This document shows, in pieces, positions 1 through 5,941 of a DNA stretch of 6,152 nucleotides. This DNA comes from Kiritimatiellota bacterium. GTDB taxonomy: Bacteria; Verrucomicrobiota; Lentisphaeria; Victivallales; JAADHT01. Position 1 is the first letter of the stretch. Each line of letters opens with the position of its first letter. A program made the translations under genes and the position numbers. Under the pieces are notes generated by a model. It was not told the origin of the DNA. It was given only the letters and a program-made list of their open reading frames with translations, and did no database searches. The DNA lies in NCBI GenBank assembly GCA_013151705.1, contig JAADHT010000299.1:1-6152 (forward strand). Direction: 5' to 3'.

Positions 1-2
1 CG

Positions 3-1601
3 TCGGTCGCCCTGGCGGCGGCCGCAAACAACGCGGACACCGTGACGATCGCCGTGGCGGCGTGGCCGTCCGACATCGGGAAAAGCGTGGAACTTGTCGT
101 GCCGATTCCGGAAACGGGGAGAATTTTCAATGGTGGAGCGCACTCTTCTCCCAGTGGCCCCGTGGCTCCGTGTGGGAAAAGAAAAAAAGATGTGGCTCAT
201 GCGGAGACACTGAGGCACGGAGATGGGAAAAAGAAGGAAAAAGGGAAAAGCGAATGGCGGATTGAGGTGGCGACGGGAATGATTCCGAGCGCGGAATCCG
301 CGAAGTCGGAAAACGGCGGAAACGGTGTTTTGACGGCTTCCGGCTGGCTTTCGACCCGCGGGGTTTCGGAGCCGGAGACCGCGGAGTTCGCGGACGGCGT
401 TTTCAGACGAAAGGTGACGCTCCGGGATCTGACGGTGATACGGCTGGAAAGGGTCGGCGGAAAAGCTCCGAAACGAATCGTTTTGTCGGACAAGCCTCCC
501 CGCGGACTGAAACGTCCTAGATTCAAAACAGGTGTCGCCAAGGTGTTTTCGGAGCGTCCGTCGCCGGTGGAGCGCCGCGTTCCGCTTATCGATTTGAAAC
601 GGGCTAGTTCGGCGGATTGCCGTTCGGGCGCTTTCTCGTCCGAAACGGTCGCCGCCAGCCGCGGACGGGTGGGAAAAATCTCCGGAGTCGTTCCCTGGGA
701 TTCGAAGAGTATCGTCGTAATCCACGAATCGGGGGGCGGCGCTCCGCCGGAAGGAGCGGCGTGGGCGAAAATCGCGTTCAAAAGACCGCCCGCCGACGCG
801 GAGACGCTCTCGTTCTGGGTTCGACCGTCAAAAATGTTGGAATCCGGCGCGGACGGAACAAAAAAGTCCAAACGCGGATTTCGCGGGAAAAATCAGACTG
901 TGACATTGCGATTTTCACATCCCGTTTTTAAATCCGGCGGAGGCGTGTCGCGACGAGTCGTTTTGGTGAAACTGCCTTCCAACGTCTGGAGCCGAATTGA
1001 ATCGCGCAAACCGAAAAACTCCCCGTTGCCGGACGAGTTGAGAATCCTGCCGCCGCCGAAGAGCAAGAAACGGCGCGGACGGAGGTCCGGCGCGGAGATC
1101 GAGACGAGATACGAGTTTAACGGAATATGCGCCCTCGGCGGCGGCTCAAACGCTCTGCGCTCGGCCCGTCTGGTCTCCGCGGGAACCGCGAGGCGTCCCG
1201 CTCCACGTGGCGGAGACGACGAACCCGACGGGGGCGAGAAAAAACGGCCACCCAAAATGGAGGAGCGTTCGGTGAAACTACTTCTTCTTTTCGGAAAGGC
1301 CGGGAAACCGTTCGAGTATCGCCGAACGTTTTCCGAACCGATGGTTTTCCGTTCGGCGAAAGTCTTGACTAAATTCGGGAAACGACGCCTAGCCTGGCGC
1401 GTCGACGCGCAGTTGCTGGAAGTCGCCGGAATTTTTCCGGAGCGCAAGCGCATGGATGAAATCCGAAACAATGAGAATGACGACGGTACGGTCGCTGTTG
1501 TTCCAGAGGCGGTCCGTTCGAAGTTGAACGCCCGCGAAAGAAAATTTCTCTCTACTCCCAATACCTCGTTGATCGTCATCCGCCTCGAATCGCTGAAATA
1601 A
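3..1601 (+). CDS. Secreted-type protein with probable beta-sandwich (galactose-binding-like) region, 5'-partial
   Basis: The frame is open from the left edge to a TAA at 1599-1601, giving 533 codons. A GTG at 42 is the first possible start inside the window. The codons before it read SVALAAAANNADT, which looks like the end of a signal peptide with an Ala-rich cleavage region, so the true start is probably just off the edge. Residues are counted from the first full codon. Around 230-330 the pattern of short strands (LSFWVRPS, then TVTLRFSH, then VVLVKLPSNVWSRIE) resembles jelly-roll carbohydrate-binding or galactose-binding-like domains; this is a weak, pattern-based inference. No catalytic motif is visible. 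The protein is very basic, with Lys/Arg-rich loops near 58-83, 286-297, 353-363 and 412-420. The 46-83 stretch is encoded by an inserted palindromic repeat. Third codon positions are strongly G/C, supporting this frame over the long frames antisense to it. Role unknown; export to the envelope or outside is likely. Confidence 0.72.
   Translation, partial: SVALAAAANNADTVTIAVAAWPSDIGKSVELVVPIPETGRIFNGGAHSSPSGPVAPCGKRKKDVAHAETLRHGDGKKKEKGKSEWRIEVATGMIPSAESAKSENGGNGVLTASGWLSTRGVSEPETAEFADGVFRRKVTLRDLTVIRLERVGGKAPKRIVLSDKPPRGLKRPRFKTGVAKVFSERPSPVERRVPLIDLKRASSADCRSGAFSSETVAASRGRVGKISGVVPWDSKSIVVIHESGGGAPPEGAAWAKIAFKRPPADAETLSFWVRPSKMLESGADGTKKSKRGFRGKNQTVTLRFSHPVFKSGGGVSRRVVLVKLPSNVWSRIESRKPKNSPLPDELRILPPPKSKKRRGRRSGAEIETRYEFNGICALGGGSNALRSARLVSAGTARRPAPRGGDDEPDGGEKKRPPKMEERSVKLLLLFGKAGKPFEYRRTFSEPMVFRSAKVLTKFGKRRLAWRVDAQLLEVAGIFPERKRMDEIRNNENDDGTVAVVPEAVRSKLNARERKFLSTPNTSLIVIRLESLK
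149..223. repeat. Imperfect palindromic repeat inside the first gene
   Basis: Two 22-base arms, 149-170 and 202-223, are inverted copies matching at about 16 of 22 positions, separated by a 31-base A-rich spacer. Each arm is built from an approximately 8-base rhythm of CCGTG/CACGG units, and purine-rich A/G tracts follow each arm. The element is read in frame by the surrounding gene and adds a Pro/Lys-rich hydrophilic stretch between otherwise ordinary protein sequence. The arm rhythm recalls dispersed CTCCGTG-type palindromes that I believe occur in environmental bacterial genomes. I cannot confirm copy number from one window. Confidence 0.6.
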
Positions 1602-1646
1602 CGTCACAATCCACCTTTCAAATTTCGATTCAACAGGTCGACAAGA

Positions 1647-1662
1647 TCCGCTAGGAAGCGGA
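1647..1662. other. Short perfect hairpin in the convergent gap
   Basis: A perfect 6-base stem (TCCGCT with AGCGGA) encloses a 4-base AGGA loop, 46 bases after the stop of the upstream plus-strand gene. No T-run follows on either strand, so it does not meet the usual pattern of an intrinsic terminator. It could be a transcript-end processing structure or chance. Confidence 0.3.
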
Positions 1663-1676
1663 GTAGCCGGGAATTT

Positions 1677-1707
1677 CCACCAGCGCGTTAGTGGCAAATA
1701 TTATTTT
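1677..1707 (+). terminator. Weak candidate terminator after the secreted-type gene
   Basis: CCAC at 1677 pairs with GTGG at 1691-1694, with a partly paired inner stem. About eight bases later comes the T-rich stretch TTATTTT. It lies between two convergent genes and overlaps the last codons of the minus-strand flavoprotein gene. The stem is short and interrupted, and the T-run is displaced, so this is a suggestion only. Confidence 0.25.
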
Positions 1708-2735
1708 AAATTCATGTTTCCGGAAGCCGCCGCGATAATTTTTTCACTTATCAGTGACATTTTCCTGTCTTTCAGGCGACGTTCATTGAGCCAGTACGGG
1801 CTTGAAATTTCCTTAAATGCATAAATTGCGGCCTGAATGCCTTCAGCCCAGGCGACCGTAATCAGTTCAATATCACCATGAACATCCCCCGCCGCGAAAA
1901 CACCTTCACGGCTTGTTTCAAAATATGAATCAACAGCGACGCTGCTGTCGTCCTTCAATTTGATGTTCAGTTTTTTAAAGGTATCTTTCGCGGATAAAAA
2001 CCCGATCTGCACAATAACAATATCACAGTGAATGATATCACCGCCAAGATCAAGCGCGAACAGGTTGTCTGAAAATGCCGCGGAAACAATTTCTGAAGAT
2101 GTATGCACATCTCCGCCGCATTCTTTAATTCTCTTTAAAGTATCCTCTTTGCCGGCAGGTATATCTTCCCTGATAATCAAATCTACCGCTCCATGCCTTT
2201 CAAGAACCATAACAGCCGCATCCAGAGCGGAATCTCCTCCCCCGGTGATTGCGACCCGTTTCCCGGAATAGTCGCTTATCTTGGGAATTTTATAAAATAC
2301 CTGATCACTCTTCAAGGCATCAAGGAGAGGAAGTTTTCGAGGATAATGAAGCAAACCCACAGCTATTATGACTTTTCTGCAATGGTATCCCGCTTTATCG
2401 GTAATGACGCAAAACAGGGAATCATCTTTTTCGACTTTATCCGTATCATCGATCTGTACGAGTTCTTCATTGAAACGGAATTCCACCTCCGCATTCAGTG
2501 CCTGACGATACACTCTGTCAGACAAATCGGCACCGGTTATTCCATCTGGAAATCCGGGAATATCGATTATCCTTTTTTCGGAATAGAGAAACGACGGTTG
2601 TCCGCCTGCATGTTCTTTGGCTTCAATAATCAGGGTTTTAAGCCCGCGATGCGCTGTGGTGAGAGCTGCAGAAAGACCGGCCGGCCCCGCACCTAAAATC
2701 ACAACATCCCAAAAATCAGATTTTTCTGTTTTCAT
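1701..2735 (-). CDS. Thioredoxin-reductase-like ferredoxin-NAD(P)H oxidoreductase (FAD-dependent)
   Basis: This 344-residue protein has the two-domain layout of thioredoxin-reductase-like flavoproteins. The FAD-binding motif GAGPAG is at 15-20, followed by AGGQ at 43-46, YSEK at 51-54 and IPGFP at 59-63. The NAD(P)-binding motif GGGDSALDAA is at 165-174. The second FAD motif GVFAAGD is at 278-284, with AWAEGIQAA at 295-303. The GGQ/YxEK/xPGFP block, the length, and the absence of a redox CxxC fit the type 2 ferredoxin-NADP reductase group (YumC-like) rather than thioredoxin reductase. Such enzymes move electrons between NAD(P)H and ferredoxin or flavodoxin in the cytoplasm. The usual HRRxxxR segment that grips the NADPH phosphate reads IREDIPA (188-194), so the nucleotide preference may differ. 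The start is the ATG at 2735; no strong Shine-Dalgarno site precedes it. The gene stands alone, convergent with the upstream plus-strand gene, and is AT-richer than its neighbours. Family assignment is strong; the exact electron partner is unknown. Confidence 0.88.
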   Translation of the reverse strand: MKTEKSDFWDVVILGAGPAGLSAALTTAHRGLKTLIIEAKEHAGGQPSFLYSEKRIIDIPGFPDGITGADLSDRVYRQALNAEVEFRFNEELVQIDDTDKVEKDDSLFCVITDKAGYHCRKVIIAVGLLHYPRKLPLLDALKSDQVFYKIPKISDYSGKRVAITGGGDSALDAAVMVLERHGAVDLIIREDIPAGKEDTLKRIKECGGDVHTSSEIVSAAFSDNLFALDLGGDIIHCDIVIVQIGFLSAKDTFKKLNIKLKDDSSVAVDSYFETSREGVFAAGDVHGDIELITVAWAEGIQAAIYAFKEISSPYWLNERRLKDRKMSLISEKIIAAASGNMNLK

Positions 2736-2983
2736 AATCTAAACTGACCAGCTTTGCCGGAATATTAAGATCCTCGAAAAAATGATAGGACGTTTGATTT
2801 CCGAACATACTGCAAGATGCCAGCTTGGAAAGGTGTTGTCAAATAACTTTGCGGGAAAAAGCGTATAATTTTTCGATTATGCTATGGTTGTGAGCGGGAG
2901 TTCGGCATTGCGGACAAACGGCTCTTTTTAAAATACGCCGCAAAAACGCCTGCGAATCGCCATCCGTCCCGTATGAACGCGCA
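2736..2983. other. Gap between the flavoprotein gene and the minus-strand gene row
   Basis: I see no convincing gene here. The part near 2856-2960 can be read on the minus strand in two overlapping short frames, but neither has a plausible start context. An exact TTGACA (minus strand, 2842-2837) lies about 100 bases upstream of the flavoprotein start, but the sequence 17 to 18 bases after it is a poor -10 match. It is at most a candidate -35 element. Confidence 0.4.
2856..2882 (-). terminator. Weak candidate intrinsic terminator for the minus-strand gene row
   Basis: Read on the minus strand, GCATAAT and ATTATACGC form an A/T-rich stem (five pairs, a two-base bulge, two further pairs) around a short A-rich loop, followed directly by five T residues. 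It lies about 100 bases past the last reading frame of the row and before the flavoprotein gene. The low GC of the stem makes it weak. Confidence 0.35.
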
Positions 2984-3148
2984 TCACAGAGCGACGGAAT
3001 CGAGACCTGGAACGAACAAACAGGCATCCAACATCGATTCGAGATAGTCGCCGTAAACCATTCCAGTGTGGTGAATAAACAGTCCGTTCATCAGCGTCCT
3101 CTCCCAACGCGGCCAGTCGTCAACCTCGCACCAGAGATAGTTATTCAT
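2984..3148 (-). pseudogene. 54-residue frame resembling the C-terminal tail of an L-fucose isomerase-like protein
   Basis: This frame runs from ATG at 3148 to TGA at 2984-2986 and encodes 54 residues. It begins MNNYLWCEVDDWPRWERTL and then has FIHH, MVYGDYLESM, and FVPGLDSV near the end. The aromatic start followed by IHHxxxxYGxY and a helix ending in PGL recalls the last segment of L-fucose isomerase-like (COG2407-type) proteins, which are usually several hundred residues long. This match is from memory. No isomerase sequence lies upstream: the frame has an in-frame TAA six codons before the ATG, and the preceding DNA encodes the glycosyltransferase. Its ATG overlaps the last 8 bases of that gene (ATGAATAA). 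The likely reading is a remnant left by a deletion or insertion joint; a short expressed protein coupled to the glycosyltransferase is the alternative. Confidence 0.42.
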
Positions 3149-3935
3149 CCAGCGAAGCGTCGTTTAGAACGTTTTGAACCTCGGGAGAGGCCAACACTTG
3201 TTCTATCTTCTTTTTGAATTTTCGCTCCGTGCGGTCTCTGACCGTGAATTCCGGATTGAGAACCATCGTGGCATGGGCCAGGTGGTGCAGCAATTCCGCC
3301 ATCCTCCATTCGGATACGACTTCCGTGGTGAATCCCCTGTCGATCAGCTCGTAATAGAGTTGCTTTCCGCATGTCACTCCATCCTCCACGTTCATTGCGA
3401 AGGTCAGATTCTCGTTGTGGAGAACGCTTGTCCGATACAACGCGCAGATCGTCCGAATGTAGAAGTCGAGACGTTTTTTCTCCGTGAGTTTTCTCTTCAA
3501 TTTTTTAAGGTCGGTCAGACGCTTCAAAACCACCTGCCACTTGGGTTTCAGGTCAAGTTTGCCGCAGCCGACGCAGGCGGTTTCCGGCGACATGCGCGAG
3601 AGCAACTCCGAGAGCCACCCCTCCTTTCTCACGAAAGTGTCGGAATGCATGGCAATGAAAAATTCCGTCTCGCATATCTCCAATCCCTTGTCTAGACCAG
3701 TGCCATGCGCCCAGGAACCACTACCCTTCATCTCGCCGGGTCTTTCGATCAACGTTATCCATTTCAGCGTTCGAAGATATTCCAACGAAGGGTCGCCTGA
3801 ATCGTTGTCCACGACTATGACGTTATATGGAGCCTTGGTGAATTTCCGCATGGATCGCAGACAAAGCCTCGTCAACTCCTCGGTTTTATAGTTGACCACG
3901 CAAATGGTCGTTTTTCCTTTTTCATATTCTTTCAA
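3141..3935 (-). CDS. Family 2 glycosyltransferase (GT-A fold)
   Basis: This protein has 264 residues. The N terminus carries the GT2 nucleotide-binding pattern: strand ICVVNYKTEELTRLCLRSM at 11-29, then VIVVDNDSGD at 39-48. The position of the metal-binding DxD motif is occupied by MHSDTFV at 96-102 after the strand EFFIA, followed by GWLSELLSRM. Further on, GKQLYYELIDRG (190-201) and HHLAHATMVLN (217-227) fit the acceptor-side region of rhamnosyl- or galactosyl-transferase-like GT2 proteins. No membrane segment or signal peptide is seen, so it is probably a cytoplasmic enzyme acting on nucleotide-sugars for surface polysaccharide. Donor and acceptor cannot be told. The C terminus is Lys-rich and charged. 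The start at 3935 is the only ATG that includes the first strand, but its ribosome site is weak (GAAAG three bases upstream). It lies 77 bases after the SirB1-like gene on the same strand, and its stop overlaps the isomerase-like tail. Confidence 0.85.
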   Translation of the reverse strand: MKEYEKGKTTICVVNYKTEELTRLCLRSMRKFTKAPYNVIVVDNDSGDPSLEYLRTLKWITLIERPGEMKGSGSWAHGTGLDKGLEICETEFFIAMHSDTFVRKEGWLSELLSRMSPETACVGCGKLDLKPKWQVVLKRLTDLKKLKRKLTEKKRLDFYIRTICALYRTSVLHNENLTFAMNVEDGVTCGKQLYYELIDRGFTTEVVSEWRMAELLHHLAHATMVLNPEFTVRDRTERKFKKKIEQVLASPEVQNVLNDASLDE

Positions 3936-4012
3936 AATAATTTCCTGATGGCGTATATTTTAGGAACGCGCAACGTCCGTTCGAAATCGATGCCCACCAC
4001 CCCTTGCCGATG

Positions 4013-4870
4013 TTAAATTGCTCCAAATGGATACGGCAATATATCCCGCACGCTTTCATGCTCTTTTCTTCCAGCCAGACAGGAGGCCAATATTTGGATG
4101 TATCTAGGGCCCTCCGAGCATACGGCGTTCGCGAAAAGAATTCCGGCGACATATCTTAAAGCGCTTCTGGTCGACCAAACCTCGGTCGCGGTCGGAGCGT
4201 CTATCGGCTTGGGGTTCCAGTCGTTTTCGGACGAGAGGGATATGGCGCGCAAAATTTTCGGTTTCACCGTGTTGGACTGCTGGCCGGTTGAGGTGTAAAG
4301 TACGGCGAACCTATCATTCGCGCGGATAACCGTACCGCGCAATCCGAAACCGCGGCCTATCTCCAAAGCTATGGACGCCAAAAGGATGTCGGCTCCGAAT
4401 CCATCCTCCAGAACGGGGCCCAAACAGTACAAATCCGGATCCTGTATATTGTCTTCATACATTCTAAAACCCAATTCGCGCATACATCTTCCAAGGCGTT
4501 TCGGTGTCACTGGCTTGAATTTCGCTGATTTAGAGACGGTCAAACCCCAAAGATCTTTCAATGATGAATAATCCACCTCGTCGTACCAAATGGAATGCAA
4601 TTCCGCAAGTCCCTGCAAAAGGTTTGGATGATTCTCCCCCAAACGTCCGGAAAATCTTCTGCGTTTCCCGCGGATCTTTTGAATGACCTGCATCTGGTGG
4701 GATTTACGTCTGACATTCGGAGCGGAACTCTCCTGAAGCTCCGCCAAAACACCGTCAAGTCCATCCTCCGACGCGTCGTGGCGCAACATCTCCGCCATTG
4801 CCGGATATGAGACGTCGTCGTCGCGATCTCCCAAAAGCGTTATCAGCGCGTTGAGTTTGTCTTTATTCAT
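4013..4870 (-). CDS. SirB1/transglutaminase-like (transglut_core2-type) protein with an N-terminal HEAT-like segment
   Basis: This protein has 285 residues. The start is the ATG at 4870, which shares one base with the stop of the exonuclease (TAATG) and so is probably reached by translational coupling. The frame stays open further upstream, but there it runs antiphase through the exonuclease gene. Residues 4-48 read like a HEAT-type repeat, starting LNALITLLGDRDDDVSYPAM. The central part, from LAELHSIWYDEVDY (88-101) to YCLGPVLEDGFGADILLASI (148-167) and ALEIGRGFGL (168-177), follows the SirB1 pattern of an L-hA-WYDE block, a 'xxLxxVLExxxG' block and a helix ending in GL. Where many relatives have a conserved PxHF, this one has ANDRFAV (184-190). 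No Cys/His/Asp triad is apparent, so enzymatic activity is doubtful. No signal peptide or membrane segment. Cellular role unknown. The family call is pattern-based and moderately firm. Confidence 0.7.
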   Translation of the reverse strand: MNKDKLNALITLLGDRDDDVSYPAMAEMLRHDASEDGLDGVLAELQESSAPNVRRKSHQMQVIQKIRGKRRRFSGRLGENHPNLLQGLAELHSIWYDEVDYSSLKDLWGLTVSKSAKFKPVTPKRLGRCMRELGFRMYEDNIQDPDLYCLGPVLEDGFGADILLASIALEIGRGFGLRGTVIRANDRFAVLYTSTGQQSNTVKPKILRAISLSSENDWNPKPIDAPTATEVWSTRSALRYVAGILFANAVCSEGPRYIQILASCLAGRKEHESVRDILPYPFGAI

Positions 4871-5664
4871 TATTGTTTGTTTTTCACCGGAAACTTGCCT
4901 TGCAAAGCGTCGGAGGCGATCTTCATAGCGTCTTTGCGGAATGCGGCGTTCAACATCCATTTGAAAAAGCCGGGGTTGTTTTCGGCGATATCCTTTATCG
5001 GAGTTCCGGAATTTTTTCCAAAAGCGATGATTGGAACATCGCCCTGCCATCTGAATTTCCCTTCGCTGTCTATCCAATTCGGCTGACGCTGATCGCAAAA
5101 TTCATGCAAACCGTCTATGTCGCGCGGCAAATCAGGATACTTTTCGAGTTGCCCCCGCAAAACATCGATTGACGCCAAAACATCCGCTTCGGCGGCATGA
5201 GCGTCCTCCAAATCCTTGCCGCTATAAAAACGGTAGGCCGCCGAAAGGGTGCGTGGCTCCATTTTATGATAGATAGTCTGCATATCGATCAACTTCCGGT
5301 TTTCTATCTCGAAATCAAGTCCGGAACGTTTGAATTCCTGAATCAACAACGGAACATCGAATCTCTTTATATTGAAGCCGGCCAAATCGCATCCCTCCAA
5401 GTAGAGCATGAAGGACGATGAGACCGATTTGAAAGTCGGCTTGTCCGCGACATCGGCATCGTATATGCCATGAATGGCCGACGCGTCTTCGGGAATACGC
5501 ATTTCAGGATTGAATCTTCTAGTCTTGACCTCCAATTCACCGCTTATGGATAGTTTCGCCACGCATATCTCGACGATCCTGTCGGCCATGACGTTCGTCC
5601 CGGTCGTTTCCAAATCGAAAAAAACCAAGGGAGTTTTGAGATTGAAGTCGTATTTCGATGACAT
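4870..5664 (-). CDS. DEDDh 3'-5' exonuclease (DnaQ/RNase T-like) with ExoX-type C-terminal region
   Basis: This protein has 264 residues from the chosen start; residue numbers below use that start. All DEDDh motifs are present: FFDLETTG at 15-22 (Exo I; D17 and E19), AGFNIKRFDVPLL at 95-107 (Exo II; D103), and HAAEADV at 156-162 (Exo III; H156 and D161). These residues coordinate two metals and activate water to remove nucleotides from 3' ends of DNA or RNA in the cytoplasm. After about residue 190 a second region follows, with FRWQGDVPIIAFGKNSGTPI and NPGFFKWML, ending DALQGKFPV. This matches the C-terminal module found in ExoX-like proteins (FGK..G.P...... P.Y..W). The ATG at 5664 is chosen because GGAGGTGAT lies three bases upstream of it; a GTG six codons earlier would bury that site. 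The stop overlaps the start of the SirB1-like gene by one base. A repair or RNA-processing role is inferred from the family; the substrate is not known. Confidence 0.92.
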   Translation of the reverse strand: MSSKYDFNLKTPLVFFDLETTGTNVMADRIVEICVAKLSISGELEVKTRRFNPEMRIPEDASAIHGIYDADVADKPTFKSVSSSFMLYLEGCDLAGFNIKRFDVPLLIQEFKRSGLDFEIENRKLIDMQTIYHKMEPRTLSAAYRFYSGKDLEDAHAAEADVLASIDVLRGQLEKYPDLPRDIDGLHEFCDQRQPNWIDSEGKFRWQGDVPIIAFGKNSGTPIKDIAENNPGFFKWMLNAAFRKDAMKIASDALQGKFPVKNKQ

Positions 5665-5667
5665 GCC

Positions 5668-5676
5668 ATCACCTCC
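5668..5676 (-). promoter_or_regulatory. Strong ribosome binding site of the exonuclease gene
   Basis: Read on the minus strand this is GGAGGTGAT, a nine-base match to the usual 16S rRNA 3' end, three bases before the ATG at 5664. It settles the start against the upstream in-frame GTG at 5682. It is by far the best ribosome site in the window. Confidence 0.85.
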
Positions 5677-5941
5677 ATCCACCGTTCCGTCTCCATCGAT
5701 TGTGAATTCCGGATTGGCGGGTCACGCGGTATTGTTGTCAAGAAGCGGCTAGACCCGCGCCGGCCCAACCCTCCGTCCGCGCTGAAGCGCGTTCACATCG
5801 TAATCTACATCGTCGCGGAAACCCTTCAACCGTTGGAGCGGGTATTTTGAAAAAAGTATGATTCGTAACGTAATACCTCAATACTTGGCTAACACCACTC
5901 AACGACGCTTGACTTAGGACATCCAACACATTAACTTCGTC
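5677..5941. other. Divergent gap upstream of the exonuclease gene
   Basis: No convincing gene is seen between the exonuclease start region and the plus-strand frame at the right edge. The minus strand has an exact TTGACA at 5741-5736, about 70 bases upstream of the exonuclease start, but 17 bases on only GCCAAT is found, a half-match to a -10 box. A GC-rich perfect hairpin sits at 5778-5791. Minus-strand frames through here (for example 5738-5974) lack a ribosome site and look like chance openings, although one short frame at about 5752-5845 has a protein-like composition without a start. Confidence 0.4.
5778..5791. repeat. Perfect GC-rich hairpin, REP-like
   Basis: CGCGC at 5778-5782 and GCGCG at 5787-5791 form a perfect five-base stem around the loop TGAA, next to further GC-rich sequence (5755-5778). 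It lies in the gap between divergent reading frames, where REP-type palindromes are often found. No T-run follows on either strand. Copy number cannot be judged from this window. Confidence 0.35.

Noticed and set aside
62..265. Plus-strand 67-residue frame overlapping the start of the first gene
   Set aside because: It mostly reads the palindromic repeat in another frame and gives a Trp/Arg/Lys-rich, non-protein-like peptide.
197..1579. Long minus-strand frames (197-871 and 893-1579) opposite the first gene
   Set aside because: They are antisense to a strongly biased GC-rich coding frame, which commonly opens the opposite strand; their translations are Ser/Arg/Pro-rich with no domain pattern or ribosome site.
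2193..2696. Plus-strand 167-residue frame opposite the flavoprotein gene
   Set aside because: The minus strand here carries complete FAD and NAD(P) motifs; the plus-strand translation has no recognisable pattern.
2864..2869. Exact TATAAT on the plus strand
   Set aside because: No -35 element lies 16 to 18 bases upstream (a TTGTCA is 22 bases away) and no plus-strand gene follows; it is part of the A/T-rich hairpin.
2839..3027. Minus-strand 62-residue frame with a CPQC motif
   Set aside because: It overlaps the isomerase-like tail in another frame, has no ribosome site, and a lone CPQC is not enough to suggest a zinc-ribbon protein.
4871..5098. N-terminal extension of the SirB1-like gene up to 5098
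   Set aside because: The added 76 residues lie out of frame across the exonuclease gene and are Arg-rich shadow sequence; the TAATG junction gives a better start at 4870.
5665..5682. GTG start six codons upstream for the exonuclease
   Set aside because: It would place the nine-base Shine-Dalgarno match inside the coding sequence; the ATG at 5664 is ideally positioned behind it. The Asp/Gly-rich upstream reading briefly suggested a dockerin-like repeat but is better explained as the 5' untranslated region.
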